From NCBI GenBank assembly GCA_002049455.2, contig KV918774.1, positions 431,823-495,822 on the forward strand: a DNA stretch of 64,000 nucleotides. The letters run 5' to 3'. Of the stretch, positions 43,295 to 53,750 are shown in pieces. Each line of letters opens with the position of its first letter. Positions within the stretch are counted from its first letter, which is position 1. Source of the stretch: Porphyra umbilicalis (taxonomy: Eukaryota > Rhodophyta > Bangiophyceae > Bangiales > Bangiaceae). The position numbers were made by a program, and so were the translations under genes. Below the pieces are notes generated by a model. The model had not been told where the DNA came from and did not search any database. It worked only from the letters and a program-made list of their open reading frames with translations.

Positions 43295-43753
43295 GAGCGT
43301 CGTTAACTCGGCGACCGCCGATTGCTCCGCGCGACGACTAGTATCGCCGAGGGAAGCGCCCGAGCCGCCCGAAGCGGGAGCCGCTGCGGTTGGATCGGGG
43401 AGACCGAGGCATCGTGGGGAAGAGGGGGAGTCGTAGTCGCAGGGGCTGACCCGTCGGCCGTACGCCGAGCGTCAGCGCCCGTACCATGGGGGGGGGCAAA
43501 GCGCGGGGGATCGGCACCCCCGCTCGCCATCGGAGATAGGTTGGCTTCTTGTCTCGAGATAGCACAAACCCGGACACGACGGCACCACGGCCCGTCGGGC
43601 ACCGTCGAGCGACTCCCCCGGCCTGCAACAACAGCCGCCGGGTGACCGGGACCACGAAGTGGTCACGTCACGTGAACCGTCAGGGGCGTCCGCACCGTTG
43701 TCGCCGGGGCTCGCGAGAGGAGAGGCGTCCCTCGAAAGGGACGACGCCCTCTC

Positions 43754-43769
43754 CCCTGCTGCTCCACCA
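43754..43769 (-). promoter_or_regulatory. Gypsy primer-binding site
   Basis: CCCTGCTGCTCCACCA on the plus strand ends in CCA, two bases from the 5' LTR. The element RNA would pair with the 3' end of a tRNA having that sequence. The tRNA cannot be named from this alone. Confidence 0.65.
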
Positions 43770-43771
43770 AG

Positions 43772-44136
43772 TGTGGCAACAAAGAAGGCGCGAACAAATA
43801 CCCTAGAACCACACTGACAGTACAAAAGAGAAGGACCTAAAGGGTCAACCTACCGAGAGGACCTAGACGGCGCAAAGGCGCTCAAAGGCTAGGACTCGAG
43901 AGGGACGCCAAGATTTAGATGGCGAGCAAGACGGGGCGGCGCGGGGCAAGGCCGGCGCCGTAATAACAAGACGAACAGACGAAAAAGAGAGACGTAAGAG
44001 TAGCCCCTGGCCCGAATAGGGGGGGCTACTTAGGGAGGGACAGCCGTCCCACAGGCCGCATTCCGAAGTACGGGGAGACGGGCGCAAGTCCCGGCAGGGG
44101 CATAAGTACTGGACTTAGCCCCTGCCGAATGCAACA
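43772..44136 (-). repeat. Gypsy 5' LTR
   Basis: Starts TGTGGCAACAAAGAAGGCGC and ends GCCGAATGCAACA on the plus strand; GGCCC follows. Confidence 0.95.
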
Positions 44137-44141
44137 GGCCC

Positions 44142-44218
44142 CTCGCACGAACAGTCAGAAACCACTCCAAGAGGGCCTTCTCAACCTGGGGATACTGCCC
44201 CGCTCGCGATGATGCTAG
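44142..44218 (-). pseudogene. Pogo/Tigger transposase, piece 2 (DNA-binding domain centre)
   Basis: Seventy-seven bases between the two insertions read ASSRAGQYPQVEKALLEWFL on the minus strand, then TVRARG at the gypsy junction. This is the CENP-B/Tc5-type helix-turn-helix. It is in frame with pieces 1 and 3 once each target duplication is counted only once. Confidence 0.88.
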
Positions 44219-44234
44219 TGTCTATTCCCCTGAG

Positions 44235-44268
44235 AGGATCAATTGATGCTTTAAGGATCAATTGATCC
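44235..44268. repeat. PiggyBac left subterminal palindromes
   Basis: AGGATCAATTGAT and AGGATCAATTGATCC, separated by a few bases. Matching palindromes are at the right end. Candidate transposase-binding sites. Confidence 0.65.
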
Positions 44269-44547
44269 CCTTTTTCAAGTACTCATAGCTCCGTTTGGCG
44301 CCAGTTCTAGTCACTTCTGACTCCAGAAACGGAATCAGCGGTGCCTGTTTACGCATCGGAACACTTGGGAGTCCAAGAAAACGCGGGGTGTTCATGCTAG
44401 AGTCGTTTGAACGCAGACGTCCTGCGCCCTCTGTACCATCCTCCTTGTCCGCCTTCTCCCCCTTCGCCCTTTCTCTCTTTCCCTCATCACCCTCCCCCCG
44501 GCTCCACAGGCGCCTCCCGGTGGCACTGTTGCCCTCTGGCACCCGTG

Positions 44548-46815
44548 ATGGGCCGGTGTGACGACCCGCGCCTCGTGGTGGGCGCCACGGTGCACGCAAA
44601 GGCGGTGCACATCGTGCATTATGCTGAGTGTGCCCGTCTGTACGGGTCACTCGCGGGTACCAAGCTGGTGTCTGGTACGGTCACGAGTGTTACTCGTCAG
44701 GTCAAGAACGGCCGTTCCATGACGGGAATCACAGCTACGTGGGACCTAGCCAGCGGGACCTTGGAGAAGCACCTGATGCTACTGAACGTGAAGCGCGGTG
44801 GGGCTCCGTCAGTGGACCACTCGGCTGTGGACCCGGCCTCCCAAGCCTCTGTGAGGGCAGCACTGGGGTCCGGATCGCAAGGCTCTGCCGCGCTTCCCCC
44901 TGCGCGTGCCACTTCTTCCCAACCCGCTGCCCCACCCCCCACGGACCACTCGCCCCCGGCATCTCATGCCCAAGAGCCGGCGCCTGCCCTGTGCGCAGGT
45001 GCACCCCCCGCGGGTGAGGTGCGCGCTCACGACTTTGTGTGGTCCTCTGAGGCCGTCACGCTTCCAATTGGGGGAAGCGTTCCGCGCCGGTCGTGGTCCG
45101 TGCGCCTACTGTCAGGCGAGACGATCGTCGAGGAAGGTGACGCCATTGGTCCTGGGCGCACCCGCCGGCCCCTCGACTACTTTTTGGCCATGTTCCCGCA
45201 AGAGCAGCTGGGTCGAATGGTTCGCCTGACATCTGCTAAGCTCGCGGCCCGCCGGTTCAGCACCACGACCGCGGGGGAGGTCCTTAAGTTTATCGGGGTG
45301 CTTGTCCTGGGAACCCGCCACGAGTTTGGCTCTCGTGCGGACCTATGCAGCACGGTGTCGCGCAACAAGTACATCCAGGCTCCTAGTTTTGGCAAGCTAA
45401 CTGGTATGTCGCGCGACCGCTTCGACGCGCTATGGTCCTGCATGACTTACAGCGCGGGGAGCGTGGACCCCACTGTGAGCTCCGAGCGTCGACGCTGGTC
45501 ACTGGTGGATGACTTTGTGGGGTCATTTAATGCCCACCGCGAAGCGCACGTTCAGCCGAGCGATCTACTCTGCACCGATGAATCGATGTGTAAGTGGTAC
45601 GGGCAAGGGGGCAGCTGGAACGACCGTGGGCTGCCGATGTACGTCGCAATCGATCGCAAACCCGAGAATGGGTGCGAGATTCAGAACACGGCGTGCGGAC
45701 GGAGCGGCATTATGCTGTACCTGCATCTCGTGACTTCGGCTGCGGACCAGCGGGAGCGCCAGTCTGGAGCTGAGACAAGCCTCTTGCACGGCACCACGCT
45801 TTTGAAGCGCCTTGTTGCCAATTGGACGGGGTCGGGGCGTATTGTGTGCGCGGACTCGTACTTTGCCAGTGTGCAGGCGGCACTCGAGTTGAAGGGCCTG
45901 GGCCTACGGTTCATCGGTGTCGTCAAGAATTCGACGACGCGCTATCCGATGACGGCCTTGTCAACGAAGGAGATTCCAGCTCGAGGTTGCAGTTCGGCTT
46001 TGTACCATCGCGACGGGGCGGGACAGATCGACCTCATGGCGGCAATGTGGGTGGACCGGAACCGTCGATACTTCATTTCGATGTCCTCGACCTGTTTGGA
46101 TGGGACGCCGATTGAGCGGCTGCGGTGGCGGCCGGACGGCGAAGAGTCACGACGGTTGGCGCTGACAGTGCCTCAGCCGCAGGTGGCGGAAGTGTACTAC
46201 CAGTGCTGCGCTCAGATTGATCGCCACAATCGCTGTCGGCAGGATGATCTGCGGCTGGAACACAAGTACGGGACCCACGATTGGTCTTGTCGAGTGAACC
46301 TGTCCATTCTCGGGATGTGTGTCGTCGATTCGTGGATGCTGTACTCTGGGTCTCGAGGGCCCGCAGATCGCCCCATCCAGGCGCACTTCTACGAGGACCT
46401 GGCAGCGGAGTTGATTGACAACCGCTACGACGCGGTGGGCTTGCGCGACCGGGCTGCGCCAATCCCTGAGGCGGGGCCGGCGGATGATCCTCCGTCCTAC
46501 GGTGTCGGCACGCATTTGACGCCGACAACGAAGCGCCGGAAGCTTACCGGTACTTCCGATTGCGGTTTCCTCGCACAGCGCAGCTGTCGCGTGTGCAAGA
46601 TTCGACGCACAACTCTTGTGTGCTCGACGTGCCGCGAAAGTGGGGGGGCCGAGGTGTTCTTGTGTGCCCCGCGGGATGGTCGCCAGTGCTTTGCGCAGCA
46701 TGTGCGGACCGCTCATGATGTTGCGCTGTTAACCAGTGCGTGGAGAGGGCAGATGCCCGTGGGAAGTCAGGGGTGGGTGTGGGTGTATGACCGGCTCCTG
46801 TGCCTAAATGTGTAG
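44548..46815 (+). CDS. PiggyBac-family transposase (DDE_Tnp_1_7), intact
   Basis: The ATG at 44548 (MGRCDDPRLVVGATVH) was chosen because the frame further upstream lacks an ATG and is Pro-rich. About 755 residues, somewhat longer than the ~600 of classical piggyBac. The catalytic region opens with RPLDYFLAMFPQEQLGRMV. The three catalytic Asp are seen in LLCTDESMCKWYG (~344), GRIVCADSYFASVQ (~435) and CAQIDRHNRCRQ (~557). A Cys-rich C-terminal finger follows (CRVCKIRRTTLVCSTCRES ... CFAQHVRTAH), as in other piggyBac enzymes, where it helps bind terminal DNA. No stop or frameshift is present. It cuts and reinserts the element at a four-base site, here CTAG. Confidence 0.9.
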   Translation: MGRCDDPRLVVGATVHAKAVHIVHYAECARLYGSLAGTKLVSGTVTSVTRQVKNGRSMTGITATWDLASGTLEKHLMLLNVKRGGAPSVDHSAVDPASQASVRAALGSGSQGSAALPPARATSSQPAAPPPTDHSPPASHAQEPAPALCAGAPPAGEVRAHDFVWSSEAVTLPIGGSVPRRSWSVRLLSGETIVEEGDAIGPGRTRRPLDYFLAMFPQEQLGRMVRLTSAKLAARRFSTTTAGEVLKFIGVLVLGTRHEFGSRADLCSTVSRNKYIQAPSFGKLTGMSRDRFDALWSCMTYSAGSVDPTVSSERRRWSLVDDFVGSFNAHREAHVQPSDLLCTDESMCKWYGQGGSWNDRGLPMYVAIDRKPENGCEIQNTACGRSGIMLYLHLVTSAADQRERQSGAETSLLHGTTLLKRLVANWTGSGRIVCADSYFASVQAALELKGLGLRFIGVVKNSTTRYPMTALSTKEIPARGCSSALYHRDGAGQIDLMAAMWVDRNRRYFISMSSTCLDGTPIERLRWRPDGEESRRLALTVPQPQVAEVYYQCCAQIDRHNRCRQDDLRLEHKYGTHDWSCRVNLSILGMCVVDSWMLYSGSRGPADRPIQAHFYEDLAAELIDNRYDAVGLRDRAAPIPEAGPADDPPSYGVGTHLTPTTKRRKLTGTSDCGFLAQRSCRVCKIRRTTLVCSTCRESGGAEVFLCAPRDGRQCFAQHVRTAHDVALLTSAWRGQMPVGSQGWVWVYDRLLCLNV

Positions 46816-47044
46816 TACCAAGCGCCTTTTTTTTTGGAGGAGTGTGTCTCATGGGTGGCTGACATGTCAAGCAGCATTCGTCGCCGCGATGGAAGCCGGT
46901 GTGTGCGTCTCCGCAGGCTGTCAAAGGAAAATAGGACGGTTCTGGGGCCGTACGGAGCCCGATCTGTGGCTCCGGGTGCCCAGAATCGACGATTTTGAGT
47001 GAGGATCAAATGATCCTCAAGACAGGATCAATTGATCCTCAGGA
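46816..47044. other. PiggyBac 3' region with right subterminal palindromes
   Basis: Non-coding. GGATCAAATGATCC (about 47003-47016) and GGATCAATTGATCC (about 47025-47038) mirror those at the left end. Confidence 0.65.
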
Positions 47045-47062
47045 TCAGGGGAATAGACACTA

Positions 47063-47441
47063 GGCCGCCAGCCGCGCCCTCCGCGGCCCGAGAAAGAAGG
47101 CTGCACTTTTGCTTAATGATCTTGTAGAGCCCTCTGCGGTCGTACTCGTTATCCAGCTGCCGGCTGATGTAGTCGTTGGTCCGGCCCGCCGCATGCCAGC
47201 CAAAAACACGTAGTTTCGTGTCCAACTTCATCGGCGTTCGGTGCCGGCGAGCGCCTCCGATGCGCCGGGCCGGCGCGCGCGCCGCAGACGGGGATGCCAA
47301 GACAGCATTGGCCGTCACGGCCGCGGCCCGCGCGGCCGCCCTCACGCTTTCGGCGTGCTCCGCAGCCAATGCCTGGCTATGGTCCGCCAAGACCGCCGCA
47401 GACGCGGCAGCGGCGGCATCAACAGCATTGGAGAGTGTCAT
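47063..47441 (-). pseudogene. Pogo/Tigger transposase, piece 1 (N-terminus)
   Basis: The ATG at 47441 (MTLSNAVDAAAAASAAVLAD) is followed by an Ala-rich stretch and the N-terminal helix-turn-helix of pogo/CENP-B type: MKLDTKLRVFGWHAAGRTND, LYKIIKQKCSLLSRAAEGAA. The frame runs into the piggyBac element at the CTAG. Without the insertion it continues directly into piece 2 (GGLASSRAGQ). Confidence 0.85.
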
Positions 47442-47766
47442 GGTGGTATGAGGATCGCCGTGGGTACGAGTGGTGCGGTACGGTGGGTAGGGAGAGGAGC
47501 ATAGGTGTGGTCGGTGCAGACGAATCACACCGAAGTCGGCTGGATTGGCTTGGCCGTCAGCGGAGCTCCGATCGCAAACGGCAGGGGTTATATACTGATC
47601 CGTGGAGTTCAAGTGAATCGTTTGGTGTTAAATGAAGTACAAAAACCGGGTGGCAAGTGCGTTTTAATTTCACATTCCTCGATCTCTCGTGCTCTGTGGT
47701 GCCTCCGTGGTCCCGATTATATCCACTGTGGATATAACCGGGACGGATATAACTGAATAATGACTG
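47442..47766 (-). other. Pogo 5' region and right terminal repeat
   Basis: Contains a hairpin GGTTATATCCACTGTGGATATAAC-like sequence near 47718-47738 (shown here in part: TATCCACTGTGGATA) and the right end of the element. Likely the transposase promoter. Confidence 0.5.
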
Positions 47767-48045
47767 TAACGAACTCTGTGGAGCGTTTTTCTTGTCGAAA
47801 ACTCGTTAATTTCTGCATACGTGCACATCCGGGCATTTTGCACCGACTTTTTGGATGCATCAGAAACGTCTTCAGAAGCGCCTTCTTTGGTGCACAGGAC
47901 CAAGGTGTGAATGCCCGGATGCCAGAGTATGCATATGCGCAACAAGTGCGTACGAGCTCTCCCTTCCTCCCAACGAGATGGTTACGAGATATCGGCACGC
48001 TGCATTAGGAGACCCTTCTCGTGGCGTTCATATCAAGTCGCGTAA
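47767..48045 (+). repeat. Repeat family X, copy 2, right half
   Basis: Begins with the TA duplication, then CTCTGTGGAGCGTTTTTCTT and TTTTTGGATGCATCAGAAAC, following copy 1 in order and spacing to about 48045. Confidence 0.8.
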
Positions 48046-48292
48046 GTGGCATCGAAGCGCACCGCAAGTGCCGGTTTTTGAACTTAGGTTCCTCGTGAGT
48101 GCGAGTTGATGACAGTTAGAGCACAGCCAACATCACCACATCGAGTCCGAACCCAAACCTATTCAAGGCTGCCACGTTTGTAACGTGTGGGACTCTCGTT
48201 GGGTAATAGGCTCACCCCGACTCTGCTGCGAACCCTAGCTCACAGGAGCAGTGTACTTGAACGAAAAGATGGGCTACATCCTTAAACGAGAC

Positions 48293-48985
48293 TGTAATTC
48301 CAGGCACGCGCGTGCAATACCCTAGCCTTTAGGGCGGTGGCGCGCTCGGCGACGCATCGACATCGGGCAAGCCGGACGGGTCCATGGCCGCCAGGACGCA
48401 CGGAGGCACGTACAGCCACGTTGCCATGGCGGGAGGGGCGTGGGGCGGGGAAAGGGGTGCCGCTGCCGCCACCGCAGCGGCGGCGACCGGCTGCCGTGGC
48501 GCAACGCCCGCGGGCGGGCCCGTCACCCCGCCGCGCAGCGCACCAGCGCGCGGCCGAGACGGCGCACGAGTGGGCGGTTAAGATCGACCGCCGTGCGACG
48601 GGGCGCCGCTAACCGCGCCGGTAGTTGGCGTCAGTAACCGCCGACGCGCCGCCGCAGCAGAAGCCGGCGCGCAGGCACGATGACCCGCGGGTCATCGTAA
48701 GCGCTTCGAACCCCGGAAGACGCTGCGCGTGGTCGCCGCGCGCAACTCGGGGCGGCAGGCGCCGTCTGGGCCCTGTAACCCTTTTGGCAGGACAGTCCTT
48801 CTCAGCCACGTGACTCTATTCGCATTTAGCGTCATCGCGACTCTTTCAACGCTGACACGCCCTCAGATGCTTGAGGACACGAATGCAGACTGCCACCTCT
48901 GGAACGCAGAGCAAGTCCCGTGATCTAAGTGTGTGGGTGCATCACTACACTTTGAGAGCACCCTGTATTAAAGACCAGGGAATAA
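48293..48985 (-). repeat. Dispersed repeat family R, copy B
   Basis: Nearly full length in reverse: left end ATTCCAGGCACGCGCGTGCA, right end with the complement of GGGTGCTCTCAAAGTGTAGT. Its open frames are shared with copies C and D but have no domain. Confidence 0.8.
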
Positions 48986-50303
48986 ATGTGGAAATCACAT
49001 CCTACGTTGGTGGCTGTGACTCTCCGCATTCAATAGGCGCAGAGGTCTCCCTCATGCCTGGGCACGGTGCCAGGTGTGGCCATGCAATCGTCACTGGTCA
49101 TACCTGCGATCATGGTTGAACTTAAGTCGGTCGTCAACGATCAGAGGGCCACTTGCGGCCAAAACACGAGTGCAGCACGCGGTCGTCGGACAATTTAGGG
49201 CTACATTTCGGATCAGCACGTGTCTCAATCGCGTGAGATGCAAAATCTCTCTCAGCCAGAGTGTAGCCGGGGCTCACACGGACGCTTTCGGGCCACAATT
49301 GGCTCTGTTACGTTGCGGCGATGGGCGCGCAGCCACGAACGAGGCATACAGCGACGAACGAGGCATGGAAAAGCCGTCGTGTAGCCGTTCCTGGTGGCCC
49401 CCAGCGAGAAGCCATCCAGGTTTCGCCGACGGAAGTGCCAGGCGTACGGCACGAGGCGCGAAACAGTGGCCATCAGGCCCCTCTATTGCTACCTTTGAGT
49501 GGCCCACGCATGGTCAAGTCTCGAGCGAGGCCAGAGATTCGCCCCCGAGGCTCGGACGAGTCATCGGCAGGCTGTGGTGATTTTGTTGGAGTGGCCGTGT
49601 TGTGGATACATCGCACACCACGATGCACAGCCCGTCACGGAGGCATGAGGAGCGGAAAAGACTGTCAGCGAGCCACTTGGGGCGCTGCACGTGCCACATT
49701 GCTGACGCTTCTCTGCGATGAACGATTGTTGTCTTGAACTTTCCATTCGCATGCTTCGGTGTTGGCAGGTCATCGGGGCAAGATGGGGCCCTCTGACCAG
49801 TACACAAAAACATTGGTCCGTAGGGTCTGAAGATGGGTGTGTGAACATCGCTCGACACCTGTAAGGGGAGATGGATCGCTGAGTGGCCCCCTCAAGCATC
49901 CCAGTCAAGAGGGAGGCCGTGCGTAGGGAGCGGCGCTTCTGCCGGCGCGCCATCTCTCCATCGCCTGCTCACCCGACTGCTTCAACGGCGCTCACCGTGC
50001 CGACGGTGGACACCCACATTCACACCCACCACCTACTCACGCGACACCCTAATGATCTCCTCTGATCCCATCGTCTGTGACCTCATCCTCTCTGATCTCA
50101 TCGTCTCTGGCCCCCTTTGCTGTGGCGAGGCCTTCGCGGTTGTTGCACAATCATTCTCTCTCGCGCGCGGACCGTCGTCCTGGGTGCTGCAGGCCATCTG
50201 CTGGCCTCCCTAAAGGCCGAAGAAGTGGGGCTCCATCCCGGTTATCATTCGCCTGGCTGCCTGCCGTCCGCTCCTGCCCGTGACTATCAAGTGCCGGCCG
50301 GCC
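48986..50303. other. Spacer, no gene seen
   Basis: Balanced base composition, short frames on both strands, no domain or repeat match recognised. Confidence 0.35.
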
Positions 50304-51515
50304 ATGCTTCAGCGCGACATGGCCGAGGCCACCAAGATTGGGAAAGAGGCGGCGCACGGGAGTCCCACGCTGCAGCATGCTGTCGCGGTCAAGTCGGCCG
50401 CGGCGGGGCGTGCGGCAACAGCCGAGGCCGCCAGGCATAGTGGCAAGCGCAATTCTGACGGCCAGCCGGGGTACAATTCCCTCGAGTTTGCCAAGGTGGC
50501 ACGCGTGGCCCAAGGCCACGGCAAGGAGACCGATGCGACCGTGTCGCATGCCGAGGCGCCGGTCGAGGGCGCCCCAGCGTCGGACAAGGCCGACATAGCC
50601 CACGTAGCCGCGACATACAACTTTTCCTTCGATCACTTCGGCCGTGCATTCAAGGCCGTCGACGCACTAGGCCTGAAGTGGACCACGCACCAGCAGCGAG
50701 TGATCCTTTGCCGTGCTACCATGTAGCAGCGCGCAATCGCTTTCCTGCTGGCTGAGCGCCTCTACGTGGCCAATATGCGTCAGTGGGTGGCGCTGAAGCT
50801 GTACTGAAATATATTCCGCGCCACGGAGCAGGCCAAGCAGTCTACTGAGGCCTTTGGTCTTTATGGCGTGGCCTACACCGGCTGCCTGGCCATCAAGGAC
50901 CGCTGCAAACAAGCATGCGAGGCCGGCACTACCACGGCCGATGCGACCGAGATGCTCAAGGCCGCAGTGGGCTTGGCAGATACGCTTGGGCAGGGCAAAG
51001 GCGAGGCAATGGCGGCCTCGCTGGGTGCGACTGAGAATGTCAAGCGGGAGGCCGTTGCGGCCTCTCCGGGTGTGGTTATGACGAGCAAGGCCGCCGAGGC
51101 CTCTGAGGGGGTGGCCTCGAATTTTGCAACGGGCAAGGGAAAAGGCAAGGCCGTGGAGGCCTCGGCGGCGGCTCCCTCGACGGGGAATACTGGGCGCAGC
51201 GAGCGTGCGGCCGCTGCCACATCGGCCGCTGACACAAGCGATGACGATGTCGTCATCGTCAACGTCATTCTAGCCAAGTCCATGGCCAACGCGACCAAGG
51301 AAGGGGGCTCCGCTGCTGCTGGAGAAGTAGCATCGAGTCGTTTTACTTCAGTGCCGCACGCGGCGGTGCATGACACCGGCAAGGTTGCCAAGCAGGAGCC
51401 GCTGCTGTCCCGCACGGCGTCACGGGTCGCCGCAGCGGCTTCCGCGGCGGGGTTCTTTGGACACGGAGACTTGGCCTTGAGCGGCCTGACATGGGCCGCC
51501 TGGGTTATCAAGTGA
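50304..51515 (+). pseudogene. Unknown Ala/Glu/Lys-rich protein gene with two in-frame stops
   Basis: One frame runs from the ATG at 50304 (MLQRDMAEATKIGKEAAHGS) to 51515, broken only by TAG at 50724 and TGA at 50805. Around and between the stops the sequence looks ordered (FDHFGRAFKAVDALGLKWTT, IAFLLAERLYVANMRQWVAL, IFRATEQAKQSTEAFGLYGV). The second half is repetitive (KREAVAASPGVV, GKGKGKAVEASAAA) with an acidic-hydrophobic patch SDDDVVIVNVIL that resembles a SUMO-interacting motif. The stops need only CAG-to-TAG and TGG-to-TGA changes. It could instead be a gene with a small intron covering both stops, but I see no clear splice sites. Family unknown. Confidence 0.45.
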
Positions 51516-53750
51516 CTGGTGGCTGAGGTAGGGAGGGAGGAAAGAGTGGCCTTTGATGCGGTGTGGCCGCTTGTACGACTAGGTCGCTCACCTTCTCGTG
51601 GCCGCAGAAGCGGCCACTGTCTTGTGGCCCTTTTGCTGTGCGTAGCTCTGTACGGAGCCCTGGGTGTTGGATAAGTTTGTGCTTGGTGCTTTCTTCACGC
51701 TTGTGTAGTGGGTGTTGGCGACGCAGTGTTTGCCGCAGCCTATTATTTTTCTTTCTTGCTCGTTTTATGTAAACGACGTATCGTCCCTTCTTGATATAAA
51801 TACACGTCGAGGCCATCCCTACAGCACACCATGAGGGCTTTGCGTGCGTGTGTGGATCTGCCGGCAACTGCGCCGTTCTCAGACTGGGTCGGCAACAACG
51901 TCGGCAACAGGAAGAACCTGGTGCCTTTGCGCCCAGTGCCTTTTCCACCTCCCATTCACTTTTACACAGCTCGTGTCTTCATCTGCTTATGCCTCAGGAC
52001 CTGTCTTAGCGGAGGCGTTCGGCCCTTGTCTGGACACAAACACAGACCTTTCGTTGGTCAGACACTTGGCCGAAGGAGTGCCTGGCCAATCAGTACTCTA
52101 TGTTCTCGTTTCAGATTCTCTCGATTATGTCAGGGCCTCATCTCACGCGTTGTGTGTCATCTGCATGACATGTGACTGTATCGCTTCAACTCGGGACACG
52201 AGGCACTTTGGCTTGAAGATCAAGTCCAACACGCTACTACAGATACGTCCAAGATCTTTCTGTAGGCCAGCCTCAGAGGTGGGCGCGGGGCTTGGACCCT
52301 CCATCACATGGAAAGACAATAACGCATCCAAAGTGAGGCGAGTGGAGATGCCAGTCGAAACACCAGTCGAGATACAAGTCATGAGGCGGAGATCCATGAA
52401 AAGAGGGCTTCCGATTGGTCCGAACCAAGCACGATGCAGATCATTGAAAGAGCGGCTTTAGATTGGTCTGAGCTGAACACAATGAGGGGTGGGAAGAGCT
52501 TTGGTGGCGCGCTGACACTGCCATCATCAGCGAATTACCTTCCGGCACTTGTGCATTTCGTTCTTGTTGCTTGCGCGACGGCCTTCCTTCCGAATGTGCG
52601 GCGTGCCGTGCTCCATCACATCCTCGGACTCGCGATGGTATCACGCGCCTGTGTGCGCTTTCCACTGCCGCGGCTCGCAGGCCGCGTCTCGCACGCCGAA
52701 GGGAACGTGCTCATTACTTGTATTGCTCTCTGATGATTCACACAGGTGTGGGTCTAGTATATCCTGGACCGTGATCCCGTGGACAGGCTCCACACTAAGG
52801 GCCTCGAGTGGAGCCAGGAAATCAATATTGCGAGATACACAAGAGGTGGTCGGTCGATCAGTTCTGTCCCAGCATGGGCCTCGAACGGAGGGTGTCGGGC
52901 CCAGGCTCAGTGTCGCTCAGAGGATTCAATTTGTGACCCTGGAAAGCACTCCATTCGGCCCCTCCAGGGGCACAGAGTGACGCACGCGGTCCATCGATAT
53001 CTCTCGAAGCGGCCCATGGTATGAGTAGCCGAAGACCAAGGGCCTCAGAATGCTCCATGGGGAACCCCGGCCCGCGTTTCACCATCTCCTTTGCGACCAA
53101 ACAGCGCGTGGCTTGGGCCACGCAATGTCATCGGCACTCCCTCTTTGCGACCCGGCAGCGCCTGGTCCGGGACACGCAACCGCTCAGAACCATCGACACG
53201 GCGCAGGGCCCGCCCTCCCATACAAATAACGGCTCAGTGCTGGCGAGGACGTGTCCTTGCATTGCACGCACGCACACACTTACAGGCGGATGCCAGCGCA
53301 CGCGCAGACTCATCGTGGCCCACACTCGCCTCTAGCACACTCACGCGCTGCTTTGCATCCCTGACGGCCTCGTTGCCGACTCACGCTCCTGCGCGCGCCC
53401 ACCCACCCGTCGACACCACTCTGCCGTCGGATCCCTTTGGTCCACCTTCACCCCTGTGCCGCTTGGCGGCCGCCGGCACGGCCGCCAACACCGTCCCTGG
53501 TCTTCCGCTTGGCCACCGTGATGCCGCTTAGTCGCCGCGCCGCCGCTTGGCTTGGAGCTTGGCAGCTTTCATTCCACCTCGCCTCCCTGCCGCTTTGCCA
53601 ACCCGCTGCCGCATGGCTTCGGCGAAACCACGGTGTCTACGCTCCACTCTACTGTTGCAACTGTGCTGGGTTTGCGGCTGCGCTGTCGCCGTTTTCTGAG
53701 CTATCGACCCAACAACGGCTCTTTCCCGATCCGAGCCAAGCCCGAGTCCA
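51516..53750. other. Spacer, no gene seen
   Basis: Mixed composition. Short frames without domains on both strands. Confidence 0.35.

Larger units (their letters stand above)
33838..44136 (-). mobile_element. Ty3/gypsy chromodomain LTR retrotransposon, 10.3 kb, with an antisense ORF
   Basis: Two 365-bp LTRs (33838-34202, 43772-44136) with almost no differences, ends TG...CA, and the target duplication GGCCC at 33833-33837 and 44137-44141. Minus-strand order: PBS, gag, protease-RT-RNase H-integrase-chromodomain-NPPF domain. Between pol and the 3' LTR are an 801-codon frame on the opposite strand and an 86-bp tandem array. Near-identical LTRs show a recent insertion. It sits in the pogo transposase gene. 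Confidence 0.93.
44219..47059 (+). mobile_element. PiggyBac DNA transposon, 2.84 kb, flanked by CTAG
   Basis: Perfect 15-bp terminal repeats TGTCTATTCCCCTGA at 44219-44233 and inverted at 47045-47059. CTAG flanks both ends (44215-44218, 47060-47063). The host gene sequence without the element has a single CTAG. Palindromes of the type GGATCAATTGATCC lie near both ends. It carries one apparently intact transposase gene, so the copy may still be autonomous. Confidence 0.88.
32436..47766 (-). mobile_element. Pogo/Tigger DNA transposon carrying two nested insertions
   Basis: Terminal repeats begin CAGGCATTATTCAGTTATA at the left (32436) and CAGTCATTATTCAGTTATA on the other strand at the right (ending 47766). 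Both are flanked by TA (32434-32435 and 47767-47768), as expected for pogo/Tigger elements. Subtracting the gypsy and piggyBac insertions leaves about 2.2 kb, a normal size. The transposase is on the minus strand in three pieces. It inserted into repeat X, whose two halves flank it. Confidence 0.88.
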
